Both the position numbers and the translations under genes were made by a program. Of a stretch of DNA of 64,000 bases, positions 32,953 through 44,633 are shown piece by piece (the stretch's first letter is position 1; every line of letters begins with the position of its first letter). The notes beneath the pieces were generated by a model. The model made no database searches, was not told the origin of the DNA, and was given only the letters and a program-made list of their open reading frames with translations. Source of the stretch: Trametes villosa (lineage: Eukaryota; Basidiomycota; Agaricomycetes; Polyporales; Polyporaceae); the NCBI GenBank assembly GCA_002964805.2, contig PUDQ02000058.1, forward strand, positions 124,001-188,000. The letters are read 5' to 3'.

Positions 32953-34764
32953 ATGCCGTCAACGTCGGGTTCGACTCAAAAACAATCCATGGCAATCTCG
33001 TGAGTATACGTGGCTCGGAGATCTGGAATGACAGATTCCTCACGTCTCACTCGCATACTAGCCATTTACAACGTCTCAACGGCGACGTACTCGTGCAGAT
33101 ATTCGAGCTACTCCGTCCGAATAGCGGCTTGCAGCCGCTGTCTGTCTCATGCAAGTCGATCAGAATGGCATGTATGCCTGTCCTATTCAAGAGCGCGTGG
33201 TGCTGGCCACAATTCAGTAAATGGGAACACTTCATATGTTCGTCTCTTTGGCCGTACGTGCAGTAAGTCGGAGTGACGATACACGATATGCGTATATTGA
33301 TATCAGCTAGCCATCTCTATATTAGAGGCACTTGGGAATACCTCGACCCCCTCTACTTCGTTCGGAAGAACGCCCTCGTACCCCTCGAGGATGCGTTGTC
33401 GAAGCTATTCAAGGTCTCTCGAGTGTCATTCCGGAACACCTCCCCCCTGGGAATCCCCCGCCCGGATCTCGCCACTGTCCTGTCTTTACCTGGCTTACGC
33501 ACCCTCGACATCGACGGAATCTTCTATCACTCCGATTGTGAGCGGATACTCCCGGGGGATCTCACGTTTTCTAGTGCCCCACTCGTACGCATCGAGCAGG
33601 TCCTCAGCGACTATCGTTGGCAACCGCGTCAGACTGCATGGGATATGAAGTTCTTTGCCTATCTCGCGAGTCAACCACAAATACAACAGTCTCTCGAGAC
33701 TCTCATCCTTCCCAGCGAGAATGCTCCTCTGGATGAACTCGCGGCGCACGACTGGCCACGTCTCAAAAGCCTTTCGCTTCGCGGGCAAGGGCGGTCGACG
33801 GAATCACCGTTCATCGCAGTCTTCGAACGTATGCCCGCGTTGCAGGAGCTCACCCTCGAAACAGCTTGCGCCTACGGGACAGGACCAATTCTGTTCTGCC
33901 CACCTGGCTGGACAGGCCCCTGTCCGTGGCCAGAAATGATTAGCCTGGTCATATCTCGCCCCCATCCCGATGATGCGCTATATGCTTACCTCCCCTCCAC
34001 CCTACGGCGTCTCTCCCTGCACTCTTGGCCCCGCCACTACATTTCGCTACTTCCTCATGAGTCTCGCTTCATTGTAGACATGGGGTGGTCCACTGCCGTA
34101 TCGTCCTCTTCAGATATGTTTCGGATCCTCTCGCGGTGTCCCGTGTCCAGCTTGGAAGAGCTCGAACTTGAGTTTGAAGAAGACGAGTACGACACGGAGC
34201 TCTTTGCGTTGATACCCCGTGTTTTCCCGGACCTGGTCAAACTGACTATCTTCCGGTATCGGAAGTGGGGTACTCCGGAGGTTCCAGTGGTGCGTCCCCC
34301 CTCCATAGCTCTTACGCCGTTGATGCCGCGCTGAAGTGGGAGTTCAACAGCGGCGGATAGGCGAGACATTGGCGCCCCTGAACAAACTGACGACCTTGCG
34401 CCTGCATCTGGACTTCAAGGTTGCCCCTCACCCTTTCGCGATATTCAACGACACCGCTGTAGCGGAGTTCGCGAGACTCCGAGAAACTTCGCAAGACGCC
34501 GTAGACATTCTCGCGCAGGAACTGGGCGGCTCCGTCGAAACGATTTGCCTGTTACTACGACGCGAGGGAAGGAATCTCTGGATTCCCTACGATATCACGC
34601 GCATCGGGGAAGCGGTTCATGCTGGTAAGCAGAAATACAGGTACGCGGATTTAGTGCCACCTGACGTTTATTACTGACGACCGAATCACAGAGAGCAGGA
34701 GGAGCCTGGTCCGCCCTATTTCTCCCACTTCAATTATGGTTACTATGTCGATAGCGATCGGTAA
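32953..34764 (+). CDS. F-box-like protein with leucine-rich tail (array copy 2)
   Basis: Exon 1 (32953-32999, MPSTSGSTQKQSMAIS) splices to exon 2 (33062-33262) with an F-box-like motif: HLQRLNGDVLVQIFELLRPN, then PLSVSCKSIRMACMPVLF. Exon 3 (from 33311 to about 34287) encodes degenerate leucine-rich repeats (VSRVSFRNTSPLGIPRPDL, GLRTLDIDGI, ALQELTLETA, LEELELEFEEDE). Two more exons follow (RRIGETLAPLNKLTTLRLHL, DFKVAPHPFAIFND; then EQEEPGPPYFSHFNYGYYVD), ending at TAA 34762-34764. Such genes are hugely expanded in Agaricomycetes. The F-box would bind Skp1 in an SCF ubiquitin ligase and the repeats would choose the target; no target can be named. Intron positions match the neighbour at 35177. 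Confidence 0.8.
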
Positions 34765-34799
34765 GCCGCGCTATATGTCAGTATTGCCCCCTCTGCACA

Positions 34800-34990
34800 G
34801 CGACTACGGGCGTCATCGTAAATAGGTCGATTGTTCAGATACTCATGTGGGTCAGCCTCGAAGCATCCCCGCCTGGCTTCAAACAGCCTTCCGCGTGCCC
34901 GACACGCCGGGAGACAATCATCTCCCCACGCTATGACTGGATCTTCCAACGCGGCGCCGACTTGAACGTTCTGCAGAACAAGGGACATGT
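34800..34990 (+). pseudogene. Relic of a ZNFX1-type helicase exon
   Basis: On the plus strand the frame from 34839 reads MWVSLEASPPGFKQPSACPT, then ETIISPRYDWIFQRGADLNV. It matches the minus-strand ZNFX1-like gene near 53700-53850 (KWVGLEAPPPGFKQPPACPT, AITSPRYGRVFKRADLDI). Similarity can be traced weakly back to about 34800. The second cysteine of the CPTC zinc motif is now CPTR, there is a 3 bp insertion, and nothing of the rest of the gene is nearby. It is a dead fragment from this gene or a close paralogue, in the opposite orientation. Confidence 0.8.
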
Positions 34991-35176
34991 GCGGCGTCGG
35001 CGGACTGAGCCAGAGCATAGCTAGTCGGACTCGGATACATCATGTATCAAGCGAGTCTTCGGGCTCTGGGAGCGCTCGCCATGAAGCGCGCGTCGTCGAC
35101 GCCCGGCAGTGGCCGCTTGTGCATCTTAGATACCGAGTTTCCGCCCGTTCACTGTCCTGCAGCTCTCCACACGCTG

Positions 35177-37014
35177 ATGGCAACCAACAGAGCCGTCAGG
35201 AGCTCATCGTAAGTCTATGGTTCTATCATGGTGCATTCCAATCTCAGTGTCTAGGACTGGTATCCCTCATACAGTCTGCTTGAACGTCTTAACGACGATG
35301 TCCTACTGCTGATTTACAAGTACCTCCCCCGAGCATGGGACCTCGGCTCCCTTTCCCTCACCTGCAAATCGATCAGGGAATCCTGCATGTGGACTCTTTT
35401 CAGATACTCACATGTTCGGGCAATTGACATCACGCCGGATGACTTCCTTCCTCGGCACCTCTGGCCATATGTGCAGTACGTGATGGTCTTCTTGAGGCTG
35501 GTGAATATACTCAATCGTTACAGGCATCTGGTTTTTACCCATCAGTGGATGGCGATGGATCCAACGCGCACGAGCCCCGAATCTCTGCCCATGTCCCTCT
35601 CGGAAGCCTTCGCCGAGATGCCCATCCTCTCTCGCGTCTCTATTCGAAACACGTCATTACTCGGGGTGCCTTGGGCTGCCGTGGCCGCAATACTGTCCTA
35701 CCCTCGTTTACGGGAGTGCGATATCTCGGAGACGCTCCACCGTCCAGGTATTGAAGACTTGCCTTCGAGCGACCTCCAGGTTACCGCTCCCTCCTTTACA
35801 ACTTACCGGCATTCTCTCCACGACTACCGTCCCCGCCCGAGAAACCATCACACCGATGTACACGTCCTAACGCTTCTCGTCAGCCAGCCCCAGTTCCGAC
35901 GATCCATAGAGAAGCTCTTTATCCCAAGCGAAGTCGCCCCTCTAGCTGAGCTTGCTTCCAACGACTGGCCACGCCTAGGGATTTTCGCCATCCGGGGGGA
36001 TATACCACTGCGAGGCCCGCCCCTAATTTGCGTATCTGGCAGAATGCATGCGCTTCAAGAGCTCCATCTGAACGTGGCTGTTTCCCGCAATTCCGGCAGA
36101 ATGATGGTCTGTCCCCCCGGCTGGGCCGGACCCGCTCCGTGGCCGGAGCTGAAGAGCCTAGTCGTGGCGTACCCGCATCCCCTAGACCCGCTCTACTCTC
36201 ATCTCCCCACAGGCTTGCGGTTTCTTGCGCTGCGCTGCTGGCCACGTCGCTATGTCTACTTTCTTGGGCACGAGCGACCGCTCTTGGCGGAGCAAGGATG
36301 GTACGCCAACATCCTCACCGCGTCGGAAATGATCCAGATCCTCACTCGATGCCACCTGCCCAACATCGAGGAACTCGAACTGGAATACGAAGAAGACGAG
36401 CGCGATGTGGAATTGCTCCAGCTTATACCCCGCCTTCTCCCCAGTCTCTCCAGTCTGATGATCCTCAGATACCGCAAATCTGGGAATCCCGACGTCCCCG
36501 TGGTGAGTCCGCTATCGACTGCCGTCAATGGCTGGGCGCTGATGAGGTTCTGAATCTAGCGGGAGATAGGGAGGATGCTGGCTCCGCTTGCGCACCTCCG
36601 GACGCTGTATGTGCATCTGGACTTGAAGGGCACGCCTCATCCGTACTCGATGCACAATCCATACGACCCGGACATGTTCAGCCAATACTTCGATGTCATA
36701 CAGAACACGGCAGACATCCTCGCGCAGTCGCTCGGTGCCTCGGTGGCTACCGTCTGTCTTCTGCGGCGACGGGAGAAGCACAACATCTGGTTGCCGTTCC
36801 GTGTCTCACGCGCAGATGGCGTCGTGTCCGCCACTTTCTGTGCTGCGATCTCGAGAAAGAATGGCATGAGGTGAGTGCCACAGCGTCTTGTAGGCATCCA
36901 CTCCTGACGATAATCGATTGCAGATCGGCAGACGAGTTCAGCCCGCCACACTGGCACCGTCCAGGGCGTTTTTACCGGGATGATGACTATCGGTTGCACG
37001 AAGCTGCTTCGTGA
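35177..37014 (+). CDS. F-box-like protein with leucine-rich tail (array copy 3)
   Basis: Exon 1 (MATNRAVRSS, start at 35177) splices to LLERLNDDVLLLIYKYLPRA and SLTCKSIRESCMWTLFRYS, an F-box-like N-terminus. The large central exon encodes degenerate leucine-rich repeats (PILSRVSIRNTSLLGVPWAA, PRLRECDIS, HALQELHLNVAV, IEELELEYEEDERDVELL). After an intron comes REIGRMLAPLAHLRTLYVHL, then ILAQSLGASVATVCLLRRRE. The last exon ends SADEFSPPHWHRPGRFYRD up to the TGA at 37012-37014. Copy 2 upstream has the same exon layout, so the two arose by tandem duplication, but they differ widely in sequence. The expected role is substrate choice in an SCF ligase; unproven. Confidence 0.8.
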
Positions 37015-37319
37015 TCGCTGCTAAGCTGAGGTAAGTCGCCCAAGACATCTCGGACGCGGGGAGTCTGTGGTTGTCGGAACGCCCGAAAACTGATTCGGTC
37101 AATATTGTACGAATACTGGGCTGTAGCGTGCTCGGTTCCTATGTTACAGTTACTACGTTGATAGCGATAGGTAACTTCCTGTGCTCTCATCTCGTAGCTT
37201 CAAGTGTTTCGTGACGGGTCAAATATTTGTATTTGTAGCTCGGGATATTCAATACAATGTTCATTTAGCAGTCCATGCTCAAGACCCAAGATAGCTACGC
37301 CCAGGTACGCACGGCGGGC
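37015..37319. other. Intergenic region with a short F-box-gene 3' relic
   Basis: Positions about 37149-37172 read TACTACGTTGATAGCGATAG before GTAA, nearly the same as the 3' end of array copy 2 (34741-34764) and encoding the same YYVDSDR plus stop. It is not joined to an ORF here, so it is either a remnant of a further copy or an unused terminal exon. Confidence 0.5.
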
Positions 37320-38961
37320 TCACCCCTCCCGCACGACCTCCTCGACCGCCTCCGCGAAGATCGCGCAGCCCTTCGCGAGGTCCGCCTGCGAGATGTTGAG
37401 CGCGGGGATGAAGCGGATCACCTCGTACACGCTCGTCGTGAGGATCAGCAGGCCCTTCTCCACGCACTCCTTCGCGACGCGGCTCGCGAGCTTCTCCGGC
37501 ACGCCCGCGTCTCGGAACGCGTCGTACGGGCCCGTGCCCGCCGGCGACGCGAACTCGACCGCGACCATGAGGCCCTGCCCGCGCACGTCGAGGATCGTGC
37601 GCGCGAGCTCGGGCTTTGCGCGGAGCGCGTTCAGGGCGGCGAAGAGCTCCTTCGAGCTGTGGACGGGCGATGAGCCTGAGGAGGGTATACGAGAGGGAAG
37701 AGGTCGTACCGCGCGTTGACGTTCTCGAGGATGTTCTCCTCCTTCATAACGTCGGCAGCAGCGACTGCTGCGGCGCACGCGACCGCGTTGCCGGCGTACG
37801 TGCCACCCATAGAGCCTGGCTTGAGCTGATCGGTAATCTTCTTGCTGCTGATGACGCCGCTCAGGGGGAAGCCGTTCGCAAGACCCTGTACGCCGATCGT
37901 CAGCTACCGAAGACGCTACCGTCTTCTCAGTCGCAAGACGCCTCACCTTCGCAGTGATCATGATGTCCGGCCGGACGCCCGAGTACTCGATCGCGTAGTT
38001 CTTGCCCGTCCGCCCGTACCCGCACTGCACCTCGTCGATGATGAGCAGGATGCCGTGCTTGTCGCACACCTCCCGCATGCCTTGGAGGAACTCGGGCGGC
38101 GTCGGGACGTATCCGCCCTCGCCGAGGACGGTCTCAACGAGGATCGCGGCAGTGTCGCGTGGCGCGCTCGCCTGGGAAAGGAGGAGCGAGAGCTGGTTGA
38201 GGCACATCTCCGACAGCTTCGCGGGCGGCGTGTCCGCCGGCAGGCCGAGCTGGTGCCAGTACGGGAACGGGAGCGTGAACACCCCGGGCTACAGGGAGCA
38301 CGATTAGCGTTCGTAACCTTGAGCTACGAGGAGGGCTTCTAGACGAACCATGAGCGGGTGGAAGCCTTCGCTGTATACCGTCTTGCTCTTCGTGACCGCC
38401 ATCGCGCCAAACGTCCGGCCGTGGTACGCGCCCTGCATGCTGATGATGTTCTGCCGTCCGGTGACGGTGCGTGCCATCTTGATGGCCGCCTCGATCGCCT
38501 CGGAGCCGGAGTTCCAGAAGAAGAACGAGTCCAGTGAGGGGTGCGGCATCATCGGCAGCAGCTTCTGGATGAGCTCAAGGTATGGGCCGTGGAACGCAAT
38601 GCTGCACTATTCACCGCGTCTGTGTCAGCCGACCATGGCATGTATGGACTTCATGTAGGTGCTTACCTGCCCGTGGACGAGGTTCATGCACTGATCAGCG
38701 GCGGCTTTGCTGATTTTTGGATGGCAGTGACCTGCCAGTGACTTAGTCTCAGCGCGCGGGTAGGCTACAAGATGTATACATACCGAGGTTGGTGACGCCG
38801 ATACCGCACGTGAAATCCAGTAGTTCCCTGCCATCGCCCAGCGTCACGTACGAGCCCTCGCCCTTCGTCATGACCGCCTCCACGATGCGTCCCAAGCCTT
38901 TGGTGACATGCTGCTGTCCGAACTCGACGAGGGATGCGTGTGACTGGGCGGCCGCGGACAT
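37320..38961 (-). CDS. Class III PLP aminotransferase, 4-aminobutyrate type
   Basis: Likely converts an omega-amino acid such as GABA with a 2-oxo acid acceptor, using pyridoxal phosphate. The N-terminus [20 protein letters not shown] (start at 38961) leads to [14 protein letters not shown] and [20 protein letters not shown]. Substrate- and cofactor-binding segments follow: [36 protein letters not shown], and [16 protein letters not shown] with the PLP-contacting Asp. The lysine expected to form the Schiff base is in [15 protein letters not shown]. The C-terminus gives [31 protein letters not shown] and [11 protein letters not shown]. About six exons. The upstream in-frame segment before 38961 has no targeting features I would trust. 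Exact substrate not determinable here. Confidence 0.88.
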
Positions 38962-40732
38962 GTTGCGGGTATGGCGTCGGTGGGCATGCCCAGCCGCAGG
39001 CGCGGTACTTATATGCGACGCGGCGCCTCGATGGGGCTCCTGCGTGTATCGGGGGAGGAGCGTCGATGAATGCGCATTCCGCGCGCTGCATCGATAGACA
39101 TTCAATCAGCGAGCCTGCACTGGAAAGTATATGCGAAGCATTTGCAGAGAAGATAGACCCCAGAGTATTCAGGGTTCCGATAGCGGATGGATCGGGCGGC
39201 TGCGGGAACGATACTCCGCCGACCATCGCCGGAAGCCCCTCTGGGAGGTGGTATCGGACTTGGTGGCGTTGTCAGAGTCCATCAATACGCGCGTTATGAC
39301 TCGAGAGCTGTACAAGTGCCTTGCTTGGGCGTATGCGTCCAGACGATTCGTAGCGCTGCAGTAGGTGATTCTCCCAGAGGCAGACCATTCACGATCTGGT
39401 TGAGGGAAAACGATCGTGTAAAGGCAGCAGGTCGCCGTGTGTTTGTTCCGCGCCCTGGCCGGGCTCATCTCCAGGCGGAAAGACGAATGCCTATCTGCTG
39501 CGACCTCGTGTGTAGGTCACAACCATACGGGTGCGTAGGCTCCGCGAGAGAAGCCAAAGCTAGTCGCAGCACTAAATGAGGGATTCCTATGGCTGCCCCG
39601 GCTTCCTTGATTCGCGCTCATAAAGTCTGTGGCCAGAAGCTGGAGATTTGCGCACGCCTGCGACCAAACCCACTGCGTATGAGAGCTGGATCGCAGCGTG
39701 GTCCCAGGACTGCTGGGTTCCGGGATCTATTCCGCCCGTGCTCTGGAGCGCAGCGCAATCGACACGACGGCGTCTTGGACGTACTTGTACTTCTGAAGCG
39801 CTACCCACACCCATACAAGGACTAGCGGTGGTGCTCCACCTGCCCTCAATCCCACTTGTTCCCGGCCACCTTCACGAGGTCTTCGAAAGCCTTTTGCGCG
39901 CTCTTCCGAAGACACAGCGAAACGCCGAAGCAAACGCTACTCACCCAGCGGATGTGCCATTCTTCAAAGCGCTCCCCGCGAGCGCGGCCGATGACGATTG
40001 GAAGCGAGCACGACCAGAAGAGAGCATGATAGGAGGAGGAAAGGAGGTACAGGCCGAGTCAGGGTGCGCAGGCGTGAAGTCATTACCCCGCATACGCGCC
40101 GAGACTCCCTTTATCGCGGCTCGGGTTCATCCACTATTTTTTTCTGTTCAGCGCGGTCACGTCGCTTGTCCTGCTCCCACCACGGTCCCATACGCTCTCG
40201 CCTCACAGCCTAGCCGACATTTGCGTGTGCAGCTGCCGTGCGAGATCCGTAGAAGACAGCAGCTGACCACGGCTATGACGTCTGGCCGCGTAGGCGCAGG
40301 TCGTGCCTGGGAGGTTTCGCATCGGCTGCAGTTACGATCCCCGTGCGAGGAGCCTGCAGTACTTGCACGACAACGGGATAGCGGAGGAGCAAACCAGAAA
40401 AGACGTTGAAGGAGACCATCGGGGGACGCGGGTGGTGGCGGGGGTTGAGTGAGGTGTGTAAGTCCAAGAAGGCGGATCGCGCGCCTGCATGGGGGCCCTG
40501 AGACTGAGTGTAGCCGAGTCGTACCCTGAGATCTCCGCCCGAGATTCTCTAGAAGAGTGGACCTACAACTACCGTCGTAGCATTGTCGCTCAAGCAGGCT
40601 CAGCCTCACGCAGGTGTGTCGTCCAATAATCCCATTTTGTAGCCATCTTCAGGCATGCCCTATATACACCCTAATCGGAAACATAATTTAATCGGCACTC
40701 GTCGCCACAACGCGCAAACGGTGCTCAGATCC
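38962..40732. other. Long gene-poor interval
   Basis: About 1.8 kb between two minus-strand genes. The only gene-like signal is the possible mitochondrial-protein relic at 39846-40027, listed separately. The long plus-strand frame 39648-40409 overlaps it and shows no family signature. Confidence 0.5.
39846..40027 (-). pseudogene. Possible relic of a nuclear gene for a mitochondrial protein
   Basis: From an ATG at 40027 the frame reads MLSSGRARFQSSSAALAGSA, a typical fungal mitochondrial presequence (RFQSSS). A 45-50 bp GT-AG intron can be drawn, joining AQKAFEDLVKVAGNK before a stop at 39846-39848. The start resembles small inner-membrane proteins such as ATP synthase subunit g, but the conserved body of that protein is absent downstream. 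It could also be a genuine microprotein or a chance frame. Confidence 0.3.
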
Positions 40733-41925
40733 TCAAGCCGGGCACGCCTTGCCGCCGAACGAGATCCCAGCGAAGTACGGGCCAAGGTGGTTCGGGATCG
40801 AGACGTCCAGGAGCGAGTTGCCGGCTGCGCAGTTCTGCGTCGCGGTGCCAACGTGAGCGCGCCGTTTCGCAGCTGGGTATTTCAAAGAGAGCATACCTGG
40901 TTCTCCTGGCCGCCGCACGCCACCATCGTGGCGTCGCCGGAGGTGCCGTCGACGGCGGTGATGTGGACCTCGCCCGAGGGGTGCTCGAACTGGAGTGCGT
41001 GAGGCGGCACGTTCGGGACGGGGTCGTTCTGGTTCGTCACATGGATGAAGTTGGGGATCTACACGGTACGGTGGTCAGCGAGATACCTCAAAGTAATTTG
41101 GACTGGGGGACAGACCAATGTGTCGAACAGGTCCGCCCACTCCTGGTTACCGACGCGCGGCAACCCGAAGACGACAGAGTCGACCTGCACGTCGTCGGGG
41201 AGCGCCATCCTGAGCATGGCCGCGTCGAGGGACGCCACGGCCGCTCCGAGCGAGTGGCCGGTCACGAGAACGCGCTTGAAGCCCGTCGAAGCAAGTCCGC
41301 TCTGAACGGTGGACATGACAATGTCGGCGGTACGGCCTTGCGTGTCCTGGAAGCCGCTGTGGAGCTTCACATCGTCTGGCAGGAAACCTGTGAGTGCCGC
41401 GAAAACATAGATATGTTAAAGCAACATACCACCAGCCTTGGGGAAGAGCGTAGTGTTCGCGTCGACCTGGAGGAACTCAACGTCGTTCGCGATGGAGAGG
41501 ATCTTCTTCGGCTCGGTGCCCTGGTGCGCGACGACGATCGTCTGCGTGTCAGGGTCACTGGCGACGAAGACTATAGCAATAATGTAAATCATCAGTACCG
41601 TCCTGTGCAATCAGAGCTTCTTGCATAGGTACATACACCCAGGAATAGCGCCGTCGTCACCACCCGCGGTCAGAACCTTGACGTTGGGCGTAGCGTCGCA
41701 AGGTGCACCGCAGCTCATGTCTGTTACGCTCGCCGCGGAGCAGTAAGCCGTGCGCGAAAAGAGCGCGGGACGCAGAATGTCCGCAGTGATGTCGTCCTGG
41801 GTCACAGCCGTCGGCTTGACGTTGCTCTCGTCGCCGGACCCGAGGTTGATGCCGAAGAGCGGCGCGGGTGCGGCGCGCGCGAGCGTGGCCAGCAAGGCGA
41901 GGAAAGGCAGAGCAGTGCGCATCAT
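40733..41925 (-). CDS. Secreted class 3 (alpha/beta-hydrolase) lipase
   Basis: Start at 41925 (MMRTALPFLALLATLARAAP) gives a clear signal peptide. The mature part has FSRTAYCSAASVTDMSCG, then DTQTIVVAHQGTEPKKI (oxyanion-hole region) and DVKLHSGFQDTQGR. The nucleophile elbow is LVTGHSLGAAVASLDA. The acid and base parts are FGLPRVGNQEWADLF, IPNFIHVTNQNDPVPNVPP and QFEHPSGEVHI. The last exon (NHLGPYFAGISFGGKACPA) carries the expected catalytic His and a final Cys. This matches fungal lipase class 3 enzymes, which also include feruloyl esterases; the exact ester substrate is open. Cysteines suggest disulfides. The model is intact, with about six exons. Confidence 0.9.
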
Positions 41926-43527
41926 CTTCTCGAGAATAAAAGAGGAAGGGAACGGCGTTGGAAGATGGCGAAGAAGAATCCGAAAGGAGCGAGGGACCAC
42001 CGGGGCCCTGAAGAACGGGAAGGGGGAGCGACAGGTAGGGGGACGACAAGAGGTCGATCCTTCGAGACGGTGCAGGAGGGTCGGCCTTATGTACCGATCC
42101 CCTGTAGCTATGGTAAGCGAGGACGCCTCCCGGTCGTATGACCGTAATCAGCCCTGTCCTGACATGTACGAACTGCGCGATGCGGGATGGATTGCGAGGC
42201 AACCGCCGCCGAATGATGCAGTGCACGCGGGGATCACGGATGGGGGATGTCCGCGCGCTCCTGGATCCTGATCAGTACGTCGGACGCAGGGGCATCGACG
42301 CGTCGAAGTTCTCTGCCAGGCTGGCGGCGCGGCCGCAGCTCGTTTAGGGGGGATCTTCCTCACACCCGCATCCATCGCGCCCTGGATGAATGGGCCGCTC
42401 GCACGTCGGGTCTCGGAGCGCGGCCGGTAGTGTGAGGCGGTCATCGCCCGGAGAGATGCATCAGTTCGACGATGCCGGTGCGACGCTGCATCAAGCAGTG
42501 GGTCGTGCTCTAGCTATCTTCGGGGCGCCAAAGGGTTACGGTGGTCGGCTATGTCGCGAGTCTGGCGTTGTGGTGCATGTGCTCAGAAGACAAAGAAGAC
42601 GAGAGACCACAAGATCGTTACGAAGGTTACAGCACCGCAGTGGGCGAGTGCCATCGTGGTCGGTCAGGAAGAAAGCTCGGGAGTGCAGCTGTGCAGCTGC
42701 TAGACGCCCTGTCTTCCGCCACATTCTGATCAAACTCAAGGTTAGCGTGTCTCCTTGTTTCCATGTTCACGACTCATCTGACGATCGTTCTCAGGCTCAT
42801 TCTAGCGCATCGCAGTCTACCTACGGAGCTATGCTGTGAACCAATAGCATCACCTCTCTGAGAGAGACCTTGCGATCGGTGAGTGGTCGATTTTGCCCAG
42901 GAGTATCTTTACGGGGGCATGCGTATATGGCAGGATCCGCTCACCGTCCGTCTCTGTTTCGTGAGCGGCCCTATCCCCGCGTATAATGCAAGCAACATTG
43001 CGTGTCTCGTCTGAACATGGTTCAGCTTCGTCATTTCAACCTGGTTGGCAGTGATCATCTGTAGAGCTCGAGTGTCTTATCCCGACCGTGCACTCGCCGC
43101 CTCCCTGTCAAACAGGATGGATGCATCTTTCTCTCCGCACCGCCCTCAGGCATCCACGACCACGGTATCAATGTTCTATCGATCGCACCCGGCGCTGGCC
43201 GGCGTCAGCGCGCGCTTCTTACTTTCACTATCTCCAGCTGCATGAGCTGCATGCGCACATGTTGCGACAAACCATCACACTCTGAAGTCGCGTCGCCCGT
43301 CAACTCTTCGTTGCGGGAGGCGAGAAGGAATGGCGAAGGTTTGCGCGCGATTCTCATGCTGCGCTTGTCGTTGGAGTCACGAGAAGACACGCCTCGGGCC
43401 CGCAGGGCAGCGGGTGCACTCGGACTGAACTCCTCCGTGTTCACCCCATACCTCGTATATCCCCCATCTCCTGTCGTTGTGCCACACGTCTCACTGTTTG
43501 AACGCATCTACAGGCAACTCCATTAGT
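41926..43527. other. Divergent intergenic region
   Basis: 1.6 kb between the lipase (-) and the first SDR gene (+). No gene, RNA or repeat recognised. A TATATCC sequence near 43456 lies about 70 bp before the SDR start. Confidence 0.5.
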
Positions 43528-44633
43528 ATGGCTTTCCGTGCCGTCCTCGAACTGCTATTCCCGGGGAAGCCGAGCTGGTCGGCGGACCAGCTCCCCGACC
43601 TCTCATCCAAGGTCGCCCTCGTGACTGGAGGAAACGCTGGCATCGGTAGGGAGACTGTCAAACGTCTCTTGGAGAAGAACGCGAAAGTGTATCTTGCTGG
43701 GCGATCCCAAGAAAGGTCGCAACGCGCGATCGATGAGTTGTACGAAGAGACGGGCCGGAAGGCGCTCTTCTTGCAGCTCGATCTCGCCGACCTACAATCG
43801 GTCAAGGAAGCCGCAGATGAGTTCAAGAAGTACGACTCTCTAGTTACGCTGAACGCTATACGCTGACCGGAATACCTCTGACAGGCGCGAATCGCGACTC
43901 GACGCGCTCATCTTAAACGCAGGAGTCGTGTACCCACCAACAGAGCACCCGCTCACTGCGCAAGGATACGACGCGACATTCGGCACCAACGTCATCGGGC
44001 ACTTCCTCCTTCACCGCCTGCTCTACCCCCTCGTTTCAGCCTCCGGCCGCGCATCCGACCCCGCCCGCATCGTCTGGCTCTCTTCGTCTGCGAGCCAGTA
44101 TCCCCGCGCTCTCGACTACGAGGCGTTCCGCGATGGGCCTGCGCGCGCGAAGGTCCACCCGTTCATCATGTATGCGCAGAGCAAGCTTGCTGCCATCATG
44201 TTGAGCATGCGCCTTGCGCGGCACTGCGCTGGGGACAACGTCGTTTCGATCGCTGTCGATCCCGGCAGCATCAAGAGCGAGATCTACAGGTCAAGCCCGT
44301 GGTATATTAGGACCACCGTAAGTCCTTCCGATCCGCGCGCGGTGCGAAAGACTAAGGACCCCTGTAGGATTGGATGTACTCGTATCCCGTGGAGTACGGG
44401 GCTGTTGGACCTCTGTATGCTGCAGGCGCCCCCGAAGCTGTGGAGTACAGCGGGAAGGTAAGCCGTACATCGAAGCGTTGGATGCTCGCCTGTCCACGCG
44501 ATGAACGTCGTCTTCCTCACAGTACTTGAAACCGTGGGCCTCTTTGGCACAGCCAAACCCCGTCGCGTTGGACGTTGACCAACAGGAGAAGCTCTGGACG
44601 TGGCTCGAGGAGCAGGTGCGGGCCTACATCTAA
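43528..44633 (+). CDS. Short-chain dehydrogenase/reductase, tandem copy 1
   Basis: Four exons: 43528-43829, 43885-44317, 44368-44457 and 44523-44633. The Rossmann fold starts SSKVALVTGGNAGIGRE (TGxxxGIG cofactor motif), then VYLAGRS, whose Arg suggests NADP(H). Next are LDLADL and LDALILNAGV (NAG motif). The active site comprises IVWLSSSAS (Ser) and the YAQSKLA YxxxK motif, followed by SIAVDPGSIKSEIYRSSPW. The C-terminal tail (QQEKLWTWLEEQV) is shared with the two neighbours. It belongs to the retinol-dehydrogenase/WWOX-like classical SDR group; the substrate is unknown. Copies 2 and 3 have introns at the same sites, so the set arose by tandem duplication. Confidence 0.93.

Noticed and set aside
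39648..40409. Plus-strand ORF of 253 codons in a gene-poor interval
   Set aside because: No recognisable motif, no splice-supported extension, and it overlaps the possible mitochondrial relic on the other strand.
40963..41628. Plus-strand ORF of 221 codons
   Set aside because: Antisense to the class 3 lipase exons containing GHSLG.
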